Assembly: GCF_019578655.1 (NCBI RefSeq)
Contig: NC_063257.1
Span: 30,911,159-30,975,158, forward strand
Source: Ricinus communis
Taxonomy: Eukaryota; Streptophyta; Magnoliopsida; Malpighiales; Euphorbiaceae
Direction: 5' to 3'
DNA: 64,000 nt
Part shown: piece by piece, positions 49,201 through 63,200 of the stretch
How the letters are laid out: each line of letters begins with the position of its first letter
Numbering within the stretch: position 1 is the first letter of the stretch
Made by a program: the position numbers and the translations under genes
Notes under the pieces: model-generated
Told to the model about the DNA's origin: nothing
What the model saw: only the letters and a program-made list of their open reading frames with translations
The model's database searches: none

Positions 49201-52200
49201 ATATATATTCTTTCCCAAAATAAATTAGCAGTAATTAGTAGAATAGTTCTAGTATATTTTTGCCTAGAATAGGTTGTGCAACTTTTATTTAATGGAAAGA
49301 TCCTCAAAGAGAGGGGAATTCAGCCATTTACTCAAACTTTATTATGGTATCAGAGCCTATCTCTGGAATTCATAGCTGAATCTTCAAATTTATGTCAGTT
49401 TTCTTTTGCTTCTGTCTTTCAAAGTTTCTGGTCTGCTTTCATTTTTCTTATGGTTGATTAATTTCTGATCAACAATTTTGGGCTTTGAGATTTTTTATTC
49501 TGGAAGAATGTCTATGGAGAATTCTTTTGGAAGAGTGTCTACAGAGACTTTGGCTATCAAATTTACAGGAAAGAATTATGCAGCATGGGAGTTTCAACAG
49601 AATTTTTCTGAAAGGGAAGGAGCTCTGGAGTCACATTGACAGGTCTTCTCTTGCCCCTAAAGAAGGTACAGTACTTAGTCAATAGGAGATGTGGGATTAT
49701 CTGCAATGCATATACCATCAAGGAGACAATGTCAACTAGAACTTGAGATTGGTAACTTCAGTCAAGGTAATCTCTCCATCGAGCAGTATTATTCAGGATT
49801 TATTAATCTATGGAGTGAATATTCTGGTATTATCTATTCAAAGGTACCTAAAGAGGCCGCAGCCAGCCTTCAGGCAGTTCATGAAGATAGTAGGCGTGAC
49901 CCTTTTTTGATGAAACTGATACCAGAAATTTGAAGTTGCTCGGGCTGGATTATTGTATAGAGATCCTGTTCCTTCTTTGGATGTCTTGGTGAATTGTTGC
50001 GTGAAGAACAGAGAATGGCTACACAAGCTGTTCTAGGTTTGTCTAAGGAGACATCTGAGGTTGTTAATGTTGCTTATGCTGCTCAAAGGAAGATCCGAGG
50101 AAAGGGACAAATGCAGTGCTAGAGTTGCAAAGTGTTCGGGCATATTGCCTGCAATTGCGGTAAGAAATTCTGCAATTACTGTAAACAAAATGGACACAAT
50201 ATCAAGGACTGTCCTATGCACCGGAAAAAACCAACGAGCCCAAGCTTTTCAAGCTGCTATCTTAGGCCCTAAAATTAGTAGTCCTACAGCCATAACTGTT
50301 AGGACCAATCAGTCTATTATTACTCCAGAAATGTTCCAAATGATTATCACAACATTCTCTAGCCTTGGACTTCATGGTCAAGGTAAGATCGTTCCTTCTC
50401 CTTGGTTTGTTGACTCTAAAGACTCCAACCATACAACTGGATCACCTGATTCGCTGCATAATCTTCAGAAGTATAGTAGTAAACAAAAAATTCAGATTGC
50501 TAATGGAAGTAATCTTCCAATTACATCCATTGGCGATTTGGACCTTCTTTTCATCATGTATTTGTCTCTCCTGGGTTGTCTACTAGTTTAGTTTATGTTA
50601 GTCCGTTGGTGGATAATAACTGTGATGTACATTTCTCTCTTGGTGGTTGGCTTGTGTAGGATCAGGTGTCGGGGAAGGTAATTGCGAGGGGGCCTAAAGT
50701 GGGCAGATTATTTCTGTTGCAATTTACTATTCCTAGAACTTTGTCATTGGCTTCTATCATTGTTGAAAATAAGGCAAACGTTTGGCATAGGCACTAGGGC
50801 CATCCAAATAATGTGGTTTTGTCTCATATGATGAAGCATGGTTTTCTTGGCAACAAAGATCAGTGTTCTACCAGTAGCTTGTCTCTTGATTGCTCTACTT
50901 GTAAACTAGGGAAAAGTAATTCGTTACCTTTCTCCTACTTATGATGGTCATGCTAACACATGTTTTGAGATTATACATAGTGATGTTTGGGGTATTACTC
51001 CTACCATTTCACATGAGCAATATAAATATTTCATGACGTTCATTGATGACCATAGTTGTTTCACATGGATATATTTTCTACGTACCAAAGTTGAGGCGTC
51101 CATTGTTTTCAGAAGTTGTCGCTTATATTGAGAGTTAATTTTCCACCTGCATTAAGGCTATGTTTGGTAATGATGTAATGAAGCATATAATGGAATTACA
51201 TATTTCATTACTTTGTTTGGTTATTAAAATTTTTTTGATGTAATGTAATGACAATTACACAATATAATCAATTATCCTTAATTTGATGTAATGCAATACA
51301 CACAATATCTATCTAATATGATTACTTACAATATATTTATATTTATTTCATCTTTTATTTTTTTATCAATATAATTTAAACACCTCCAACCACCGGATTC
51401 CGCTAACAGGATTCCGGCGACTAGCGATCGACAATATTTTTAGAAAAATTATTTCAATATTATTTTTAAATAATTTATTTTAATATTTTATTTCTATACT
51501 AACTATTATAAATAAATTAAATGTTAAAATAAAAATTATAATTTTATTACATTACATATATTTTTTGTTATAACCAAGCATGGTAATGGAATGATGAATA
51601 CAGTGCATTCCATTACTTTTGTTATTTCATTACTTAGTTGATTGCATTACACTCCATTACGTTCTATCAAATATAGCCTAAGGTTTTACAGTATGATAAT
51701 GGTGGTGAGTATATGTCACATGACTTCCAAGCCTTTTTGCAACAAAAAGGTATTGTATCTCAATGATCATGTCCTTGTACCCCTTAACAGAGTGGGGTGG
51801 CTGAATGTAAAAAACCGTCACTTGTTGGATATGGTTCGCACTTTACTCTGGAAGGCTTCAATTCCGCCCAGATTTTGGGCGGAAGCCCTGTCCACTGTAG
51901 TCTATCTGATTAATCGTCTACCTTTTCAACAATTGAATTTTGTTCTCCTTTCGCCTTTTTGGTATGCAGCCTAATTATTATATGCTACACACATTTAGAT
52001 GTGTTTGTTTTGTTCACTTGCCTTCTCACGAGTGTCACAAGCTTACCGCTCAATCGGTACAATGTGCTTTATCGATATAACACCACTCACAAAGGGTTTT
52101 TGAGTTATCATGTTGCAACTAATCAACTGCGTCCTAGAAATGTTGTTTTCTTTGAATATAAGTACTATTTTCACCAACACGTTTCCCCCATAGCTGTTAA

Positions 52201-55200
52201 AGGCGAAAAGCACACCAAGGCAATAAAGGCTCTTAGTGCCTAAGGCGCAAGGCGCAAGGCGAGGCGCGCGCCTGACTTAAGTAAGACGCATAAAATAAAA
52301 TTAAGACTCATAACACAACAAATGCATAAAATAGAAAACCTAACACAACCAAAGAAAAGAAATAAAAAGATCATGACAATCATGTTTATAGGCATTTAAC
52401 AAACAATCAAAGGATATGTTTAAAAGAGATAATAAAAGTAAAATATAGTCTTATAAATAACTAGAAGTCCTAGAATAATAGAAATCCTAAAGCATCTTCC
52501 ATTACTAATTCACTATAAGTATAAATTATGGTCTTAATCTTACTCCTACACTCCTTGTCTCCTAAATATTAATTATAGTCATCACATCACTCATCATCAT
52601 TAAGCTCTATATAGTTTTCTTCTTCATCAAAATCCTCTTCCTCTTGTTCAATGCGCTCCTCATAATCTCTGAAAATCAACCTCTACCTCTTCCTCTTGGA
52701 AACTAATTTCTTTAAGGAGAAAGAGCTGCTAAGGTGGCTGTCAAAGTGTTGTGCGGCACAAACTTCTCTTTTTTTTCTCTATCTTGTCTTTTTGTTTTGC
52801 CCTAATCTTCTGTCTTTTTTTTTAATAAAAATTTTTTAGAGATAATCAGGTGTATGTAAGCATATATAACCTGTATTAATCTTATGAAGAAGGGCTAAGA
52901 TTATTTCATGTTTTAAAAAGGGAAAGAAATACTTAAAAGCCAAAATATTACAAAGGCGGGCGTCGCCTCAAGTCTGAGGCGCACCAAGTCACACGCCTTA
53001 CTGATGTCTCCTCCCTTTCTTAGCTTGAGGCCCCAAGGCTTGCGCCTCTCGCCTCAAGCGCGCCTCAGGCACACTTTTGACAACTATGGTTTCCCCTTAA
53101 ATGGTGTTCTTCCTAGCTTTGATGATATCTCTCCATCCATTATGCGTTTTAAACCTGGTTTTGTCTATCAGCGACAGCAACCCCGTCATCGCAAATCCTT
53201 CCCAGCTCTAATCCAGTTGCCGCTTCAATGGCTCTTCAGAGATCTAATAGTATTAGTCGTCCTCCTAATAGGTATGGTTTTCCTGCCAATTTAGCTGATA
53301 GTACAGTTCCTACCTCTTATTCTCATGCAACTAAACAGGTATGTTATGAGAAGCTATGCAAGAAGAACTTCAAGCTCTTCAAGAGAATCATACTTATGAT
53401 ATTGTTCCTAGTCCTACTGGTGTTAAACCCATTGGTTGTAAATGAGTATATTCCATTAAGTTGCAGTCTGATGGCTCACTTGACAGATATAAAGCAAGGT
53501 TGGTGGCACTCAACAACTAACAAGAGTATGAAGTCACCAATAGCAAAGATGACGACGGTGCAACTTGTCTTAGCTATTGCGGCTTCTAAGGGCTGGTCAT
53601 TAAGGCAGATGGATGTTGAGAATGCCTTCTTTCATATGGATCTTGAAGAAGAGATTCATATGATTCCATCACTAGGGTTATTTTCTACAGCATCTTTTGA
53701 TGTTTGTAAACTAAAATGGTCACTCTATGGTTTGAAAAGGCCTCGCGTGCTTGGTCGATAAGTTTCAATCTACACTTATTAGCTTCTCTTTTGTCCAAAG
53801 TCAATATGGTTCCTTTTTGTTTCTTCGCAAGACTGCTAAGGGAATCGTTTTGCTTCTAGTATATGTTGATATTATTATTACAGGGAGCGACTCCGAATTG
53901 ATTTCTCAGCTTCATCAGCACCTTCAAAGTTCTTTTCACATGAATCACCTAGGTCTTTTACGCTATTTTTTAGGCCTTGAAGTGAACTCTACATCGGCTG
54001 GTATCTTCTTACATTAGCATAACTACATTCAAGAGGTTAGGCCTCGGCTGGTATCTTCTTTCATGTGGATTCTTCTATTAACTTGGTTGCCTATAATGGC
54101 GCTGATTGGGCTGGTTATTCTGATGCTCAACATTCAATTACCGGTTGGTGGATGTTCATTGGCACCTCTCTCATCTCTTGGAAAAGTAAGCAAGATTGGG
54201 TGTCTAAGTCCTCTACTGAGTCTAAGTATCATGTTATGTCCTCTGCGTGTTCTTAGATTGTTTGGCTTCAAGGATATTGGGTGAGCTTGGGTTTCCCCAA
54301 ACTGAGCCTACTCCGCTTCGTAGGGTTAACACTAATGGTATCCAAATTACTGCTAACCCACTACTTCATGAGCGCGCCAAGCACATAGAAGTGGATTATC
54401 ACTCTATTCGTGAGGCATATGATGCTCACGTCATCTCTCTACCCCACATCACCACTGATCTCCAGACTACCAATGTGTTTACTAAGGCTCTCTCAAGCAA
54501 CGACACCACTTTATTGTTACCAAATTGATGCTTTCTGATCATCCAGCTTCAATTTGAGAGGGGATATCAGTGGCGGAGATTGTGGACTATCAATTGCAAA
54601 GATTATGGCAGCAATTATGATGAGATTACAAGATCTATTTGACCACAATTTGCGTATTAGCTGTATAATAATTTGTGTATTAGCTGTATATATATTTTTT
54701 TCCAAAGTAGATTGGTAGAAATTAGTGTAATACCTATCGACGCCTGCCTTTATATAGTTAGATACAAAATTCTATTTTTGAAACAAGTACATTCTTGCCT
54801 AAACTAAGTTGTACAACTCTTATTCAATGCAAAGATACTCAAACAGAGGGGCATTCAGCCATTTTCTCAAACTTCGTTACTTTATACATCTTTTGTTTGT
54901 ATAACAAATAAACATTTAAGTACATAAGATAATTAGACCATTTCTTTTAAGCCATGCATACAACGAATCTAAATGCATATGAAATCCTACATACTCTGAT
55001 CAAGTTCCGATATCAGACATTTAAATTAGAGGATCACCAATCCAGAGTTCATTTTAAATAGTGCAAACTAAGAAAATATGCTTTGCTATACGTCTTTTGT
55101 TTGTATGACAATTAACATTTGAGTACATAAAATAATTAGGCCATCTCTTTTAAGCCATGCATCAAATGGATCTAAATGCCTACAAGCAAAGGATAGGCAC

Positions 55201-58200
55201 CTCTGAGTTGCAAATGAATGTAATGAAGAGCCCTTATAATGCAAAAAGGAATACAGCAGATTACCTTCACAGAGGGCTAGCTTAACTTTCCTTCCCTTGC
55301 AGTGCTTGAAAGCAAAAAGCTCATAAATATCAATCTCTGCTAGAAGGATATCAATGGCTTGATGATCTTTCTGTAATAATCAAATGCACAATCAATCAGA
55401 ATAAAGAAAGTAAAAGCCTAGAAATCTTTGAGTTAAACAACTCCATCTAACTACCATAATTATAGTGAAAACATTTTGCTAGTTCATGATTCAATTATGC
55501 CACCACAGAAGAAAGAGCGAGAAGTAACTGAGAGACATATAGGTAAATTCATCCTATAATACTCTCAACTCAACTAATCCTTAGTTCCGAGCTAATTGGG
55601 GATCCATCCTACAATGCACTAATAATATTATAGTTTGCCAGCTACAGAATTTCAAAGTTATTTCACTCCACATTTTAGCATCTCATTGAGAGTCCATTTC
55701 GGAGAGTGCACACTGGACACAGGAAGCAAGAAAATGATAGTGAATCCTCCACAAACTGAGTGCATAGAAAAGCAACTAACCTCAACTAGATGCCATATTT
55801 GAAGACAACCATCACAAAAGATCATTTGATTACCCTCATGGCAATTCTCTGGCTAATAGCAGTGTTGATAATTGTGAACTTGAATTGGTATATAACTGCG
55901 CACAGATAATCAGAGCTTTGAGCCCTCCTATTTTTGGAATTTTATAGATAGGTGGCTCAGAACTTCTAATTTATGTGCAGAATTATCTTTCTCTATTCTT
56001 ATGGACAGGTGGCTCAGAACTTCTAATTTACTGGATGGAATGACAAAACTACCCCTCGTAAATGCCTCCTTTTCTACTATGTTGGCATAGCTTTGGTGCT
56101 ATTTTATGATATCTTTCCTTGGGAAAAAATAAATATGCATAAAGGAAAGGTTATGGGCCAAATAACTGCTGTCAAATTCCCATTTAATTTAATTGAATAA
56201 ACTGCCACTTGCAGATTTAAACAAAGAGAGATCTACAGATCCACATTGGGGAACACAAGATTTACAACTAGTTCATCTAGATAATGCATGTAATATGGAC
56301 ATTATTCCATGCTCTAGTTACTTCTAATTATCAATCTAGAAATAGGGAAGTCCAAACACCCACATTTGAAACTCTCATCCAACCATAGTAACATAGGAGC
56401 AGCAAATCACTATGCTGACTTAGACATGTAGGTAAGGAAGATCTATAGCACATGAAGTCAAAATTCACCTAGTCAAACACAAATAAGAATTCCCGCCAAC
56501 CGCTAATGATTATCTTATGCCTAGTTAATCAAATACCATTTAATAAACGGAGTATTAAAGGAGGAGGCATAAAAAAATCAGTTTTAACTAATCAAGCCTT
56601 TCAGTAATCAGTAATTATATATCCACTGTGCTAGAGGCTTGTCAACCAAGAGTGTTAGCAAAATTAATCAATGACCTTCTCAAGAAGCTCATCCTCTAAG
56701 GCCATGGATTAGCCTAGGTCATTAAGCATGCATTGCTGACAGGAGAGAATCACTCTGTCCTTTTGATCTAAAATTATTAAACAAGTACCTGAAGTCAACA
56801 AACCAATGCAATTAAAACCTGTCAGGCCTCATTAAATTAGCTTATGAGGACAAATGTTTCCACCTTGGGACCCAAGAATACAAAACAACAGTTGTTTCTA
56901 CACCCAATATATGGGATGAAGGTATTTTAGTGGATCCACCTGCGTGATATAAAAGAAAATAAATATAAAAATAGGAGCAGTTTCAGTTAGTGACTTCCGA
57001 TCTTTTTTCAACTTCTAACCAACTTTCCAATTAAGACAGAAAAAGTAGGAAACCACTCAGCCTGGAATTGAATGAACCAACAGTTAGCACTTTTTAGTGG
57101 TTCCCATACAGAGACAAGATTGTGCTTTCTCCTTAGAAGGAGGTCCTAAATGCCTCCTTTTTTTCCAATTTTTCATCCAAGAGTGAGCCTCTAGTCCATA
57201 TAAGCAAATTCAATGGGAGGGTTGACAGAAACTGTAATGTCTAACACAGTGATATATATATATATATACTCTACCAGTAAATCAAAGGTTTTAGAAACTA
57301 AAAGCTAAAGAAATCCCATCAGCTCCAAACAACACCATGATCTCATAATGTAGGGCTTTTCTTTGACGTAATATGAACTGAAAGAAAGTCTAGTATAAAT
57401 GACTGCTATAATTTCCTGTTTGATACATACATTACCAAATACTGCAAACTTTTCCTGAATGGCTTCTTGCAAGCGATCTTCGGCTTCATCTTCCGAAATC
57501 TCTGGATACCACAAAGAAAGAGAAGTAAGATTGGAAAAGTTGGTGATCAGAAAAAAGGGCTAAAAGATCAATTATTCAATGAAAAATAAAGCTCTGATTA
57601 AACAATATGTTAGCAATGTTATAGAAATCATAATTAAATTTATTTTTCACCAGAACCATATAAGAACAAAACACAAGGTAGTCAAAGATAGGTTCCAGAA
57701 AGGGCTCCATATTATGCTATGGGAGATGAAGCCTTGGAATAGTTGAAACTACAGTTCAATCATTCTAAGAAAATTTAGTGTTCCCGGAATGGTTCTGCAT
57801 TTTGTGGTAGTGTAATGCATTTGACTATAAATGAAAGCCTGCAAGCATGTTCAGGAATCGGCCGCTGTCTCTTATTTTCTTGTTCTTGGGCTCTATAGGG
57901 CCTTGTGCTTCAGAGGATGCTACTTTTGTAGGCAGTTATCGCATTGCTTGACGTTTCATGTTTGCATTAACAGGAGGATACTTTATCCTCCGTGATAAAT
58001 TTTTATTCTTTCCCTCTTATAAAAGTCCTTTTTCACATTAAATAAAATAAATATCCGATGAGAGAATTATTAATATTACCTGCAACTGCACCAATGGTTT
58101 TTGTCACGTTAGGCAAACTAAGTTCTGTGCGCACACCTTCCCCCCCAACAGCAGGGCCCCAAGAGAAAGGGCCTGCAGTTAAATCAATAAATGCCCACCT

Positions 58201-60158
58201 GAAAGGGAAAATGTTAGTATTTATTACTAAATATCTGTGCATGCATGTCTGCAAGTTTGCGCCTAAGAATATGAAGAGAGGAGAGATTTACACCTGTCCC
58301 TGCCAATCCATGTATCTGTAAGACATTCTGTATGAAAATCACCGAAGTCCCCAGATTTTAAATACTTTTCAAGAAGTTTCATATCTTCATTCTTCCCTTT
58401 CAATAGCTACACATGAAAAGAGATGCCAAGAACAATTGCTAAACATTGATTTTTATGTTCATACCTTTATTCTTCATTCTGTTTGCATTTTATAGAAAAG
58501 CAACGGGGCAAGAGAGAGAGGGAATCCGGGATAACATACCTGATGAACTTTGTTCTGAATAATATCAGAAGTATCCTTCCCTTGATACAACTTCTCAACA
58601 TTATTGAGTGCATTCAAACAAATATTATACCATTCCACCTGAGATTATTCACCAAACAAAGAAGTTAGAGCTTGATAATATATCCAAATAATTTCTATTC
58701 CATCTCCATCACATTAAAGATTAGTACCCAATTTTAATATTTGCAAATAGAAATCAGATCTCAGAAATACAAAATGGTCGCATATAATGGACTGATTTGG
58801 GCTGGAGGATTATTGCTTAGGCCCATGCAAATTTCCCCTTATCTTCATTAAGTTGGCGCATAAATTAGGGATTAGCACCCAAGTTTAATATTTGCAGATA
58901 GGAGTCAGAACTTAGAAATATAAAATTGAAGAAGGAATAATCTTAATATCAATAGGTAGCATCTCCATCAAAAGACTGATTAAGTAAAAAGAAAACCAAA
59001 CATGAAAGCAGTAAAATAATGAGGGAAAAAAAGAAAAGCAAATTGTCTATATCCATTCTGTATGTCATTTGAACTTTCTTTGCTTCCACAAAAAAATAAA
59101 TAGTATATCTGTATGTAAAAATCGAAATCTAGATGTGTTAATAGTTCAATAAGAGTTTTTAATGCCTAGCCCAATAGGCTAAGAGCCAGAAGTCAAAACC
59201 AGTTATGTGCAAGGCCAAAATTATCAAACGATCAACAAGCTCAATTACAAAAACCATAAGTGTAAATCTTCAAATGTGAACATGCTACTTTTCTATCATT
59301 AAAAGTTCATCCTTGTAGCTTCTTCAATTCTTAATCAAACTTATTTTCCTGTATACTGACAAAAGATAAATGGATGAAAGTTCCTGCATTTTATGCACAC
59401 AAATTAAGTATGAAGCAGTTTAGGACTTTAAACTGATAGAATACTAACTGTATCAGTGTCTTCAGTTATTGTCCAGGCAAATTTTGTCATTGGATGCTTT
59501 TCATACAGAGGTCTCTTAATCTTCTCAAGTTCTGCAAATTGTTTTAAGCATAGATAAATATAATAAGAACAATTATATGAATAGGACATGCAAAATTTGA
59601 AGAAGGAGCAGAATAGGATATATATATATACATATATATATATATACCAAGGATACTTTCAGGAATGGTTTCCGACTTGAGAATTTTTGTTTGCAAGCTC
59701 TTGTTCTGAATTATCCATTGAGACAGATAAAAAGAAGTCAATCTCAGAGCTGGTTCTACTAATGTTAAAATTGCACCAAGATTAAGAGAAAACAATAATG
59801 ACAAACGGGAATAAATATATGCAAAGATTTTGTTAAACTATCTGTGATCAAAACTGCAGTAAGTCATTACTCCAAATTGAGATTTGAACCTGATAAATAT
59901 AAATCTTGCAATGCTAACAGTATGTAGAAAAAAAAACAAGGTAAAAAGAATACCTCCTTCAGAAAATTTATCTCAGACTCTGATAAGCCTCTCCTGACAT
60001 TTCAAGATAAAATAGATGAATGAAACACAAGACAAATTTATAAAATTTGATTAGAAATATAAACTATGTGTCAAATAGTCGTTCTAAGCAGCAAGACACC
60101 AAACTGCATGAGCAATGCAAGAGTTGAAAGTCTAGGATTGTGCCTCACTCTTCTCTAG

Positions 60159-60209
<51 letters not shown>

Positions 60210-63200
60210 GGTAGCTGTTTCGACCATGCAATATAATAATGCATGTTTCATGATTCATACTCTAATGTTTTCATTAGCAAGGAAAATAAAAGGTAAAGGG
60301 TACCATCCAGGTGCCTTAAAGTAAGATGATGTATGGTAACTTGATTAAGCACTTAAAATCTTCTTCAACATATATTTGTTCAAGTGCATTTAATATTTTT
60401 CCTCCAGCAATTTTTCTTAAGTGTATTCATGTGGAGTTTGTGGATCATGTTTTTTCAGAAAATATACTATCGCTAGAAGTGCATGATGAAGAATAGAGCA
60501 AGTTTTCGGTGGAAGAGTTCTTTTAAAATTTATTTGTTAAAATGCATGTAATCTTTTGTTTTTGGCAATTTTTTCTTTAAGTGAATAAGCATTTATGTTG
60601 CATTTGTGGATCACATTTTTTGAAAGAATATACTGTTCACTAGAAGCTCACAATGAAGAATGGAGCAAGTATTGGACACAGGAGTGAGGAGGGGCAGAGG
60701 GGGGCGTTTCTAGAAGTCTAACTATCCATGATTAGACTCTGCAATCAATATCACATGTTCCTAGGAACGGTAATTTGTGTCAGCACTTGGCGTTGTTTCC
60801 ACCATTACCCTAAAGGAAACAATTTGAATAAATTCTAAATTCCTTAATGCCAAATTTGGAATGGGAAAAGTGGGTTAAAACTCAAAAAAGTGACTCTAAT
60901 GTCACCAATCCTTGCATCCTTGAAAAGCAAGCAATGCCTATTTCAACTAAAAATTTGTTTCACAGCCTAAAAATTAGGCACCTGACCCTCAACGATAGAT
61001 GCTTATGTGTGGCGCCGAAGGGAAATTGAATCATCCAAAAACGAAATGGAAGCATATTGACCTTGCATAGTTGCTCCCCGAAACATCATAAAACACCAAA
61101 ATGTTCACCCGCTCCCTTCCCATGGGCACAAAACCACGGCACCAATACTCTTAATAATAATGACGCCTCAAACCAAATAAGGAATCATCAAAAGTCAAGA
61201 ATTCACTTAGCATAAATGAGTACCCACGGAAGACTACTATGATTACAACTCTATCCGGGCTCTTTCACAGGTCATATTAGTTTCTCACCAATTGTAAGGA
61301 TTACAATTCATTTGAATCAAATAAATTCTCTAATATCTAATGTACATGCAGTGATAAAGGAAAACAAAGGTATGGTCGAAAAGATACACACCGGTAGCCA
61401 TATTTTGCCCTCTTTAAGTCATGCTTGGGATTCAAAATGAAAATGTTATATGCATTTTCAAGTTGAAGATAATCCACAAGACTAGTGAAAAGAATATCCA
61501 TCATGTCCACATCCACTTGCCAAAGGACATCCTCATCATTGCTGTCAATAGCAAACCAAGAAACTTTCAATTTCAACAAGGGCAATAAATAATAAATAGT
61601 ATACAGGTGATGTCTAGTAAATGCCACATAAAGCCTGCAGGTAATATCAGAAAAGGCATGTAGCCTTAGCCAAATATGCCACTTGAGTACGAAATTAAGG
61701 TTCGTACAATCACTATGAGTTGAGCCGCCAATCATTTGTCCCTTTTCATTAGGAAATAAAATGTACAACAAGACCAAAAAGACAAGATCAAAACTAGAAT
61801 TTATGGAGGCGCACATATGAGCTGTTAATCATCTTACTCCAGTCCTGTCAAAAACCAAGAAATTTGACAGCAACTTTACCATCATTTTCCATGATGACAT
61901 AGCATGCTCAAAGTGTGTCAAACGTGAATAGATAGTTTATGCTGATTTTCGAGAAGCACGAATGAGAGACAGGGAAGATATAATGTGGGAGAATTTGAGA
62001 TTGTAGGTACTTCACCTGTTACCAGACACATCGTCCTTGCGAGCCAAAATGTTGATGGCATGTTCAAAAATAGAAGTGACTTTTTCGCCCATCTGAATAG
62101 CATGAACCGAAAAACTGCAAATGCAAAATGGCATATCACGAAATAAGCAAAAGTTAAAAATTACTCAAGGCAGATAAAGCCATCACATATTTAAATAAAC
62201 AAGCATGTAAAGAATAAAAAGAAAAAGTTATATAAAAGCAAAAGAAATGTGCACTATGAAGAATCATTACTTGTAATTTATATGACTGATGATGGGAAGA
62301 TGGTGACGTTGCTCTTTATCAATGCTAATTTTGTAAAATGGGGTGAGCACCTCTCCAATTTGCGGAATTCTTGTATGTTCAAAGACGTGATCAATTTTTG
62401 TGAACCAGCGCTCAAGTTCTTCTGGATGAAGTTTGAATTCTAAATATTGGATATACAAGTGATATCAGACAAGACATCCAATCATCATAACAAATTAACA
62501 GGAAGGCAAAAAATAATCTAGTTCAAATGATGATAGTAAATAGTCACATACCCTGATTCCCTTTTCCTTCAAATCCTATAAAAATGAAATTCACAGGAAC
62601 TGGAAGGTACAGAGAATCCACTTCCTGAAGCATTAGATAATTTGCAATATTACCTGAAAGATATGAAAAGAATATGGCCTCTCTATGTCAAATTATCATA
62701 TTCAAATCATCGAAAGGTAATAAATGCTAAATAAGGACCCTTATAAAAATTAAAAGAATGTCTTAGCAATACAAATCAATTCCCATTGAAATCCATAGTT
62801 AAATTCATATAACCAAGGTAATTTGCATCATTTTTACTCTAGTGAAGTATCATCTGCAGACAAAATAACTGAAAAGAATTAATACGATGGGACTATTCCC
62901 TAATTCTATTCAAAGAAATTTCTAGGCTTTCCAATGAATTTCTGATGCTTTCCCACACAAAGAAACCTAAGGAAAGAGCAAAAGTTGAAGGCGAGCTTAA
63001 AGTTCCTTGGCAGTTCAAACAATTGACAGGTATTTGATGAATGAATTTAGAGAACCCCCTTTCCCTTTTGTAGATATTTTGCTTTCTCTTCCCTTCAATC
63101 AATGTACAGTGTGAGCAGAAGGTGCCAAACTTACAGAAAGACCTGAAGTGAAGCCTCAGGCAAAAACTTTACTAGATAGTACTTAGCCCTTAATCCCAAA

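Larger units (their letters stand above)
49077..54879 (+). mobile_element. Ty1/copia retrotransposon in intron 15, antisense to the gene
   Basis: LTRs lie at 49077-49344 and 54565-54879, a primer site at 49345, a polypurine-like GAGAGGGGA at about 54555, and flanking CTCTA (49072-49076) and CTTTA (54880-54884) fit a 5-bp target duplication with one change. Domain order is copia-type: gag, protease, integrase, reverse transcriptase, RNase H. Many stops and frame shifts make it inactive. Two MITEs (51156-51678 and 52189-53088) are nested inside. Without them the element is about 4.4 kb, near the usual size. Insertion raised the intron to 6.27 kb without touching exons. Confidence 0.92.

Noticed and set aside
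60847..61029. 60-codon plus-strand ORF in intron 7
   Set aside because: No recognisable domain, inside an intron of an intact gene on the other strand, and no flanking element structure.
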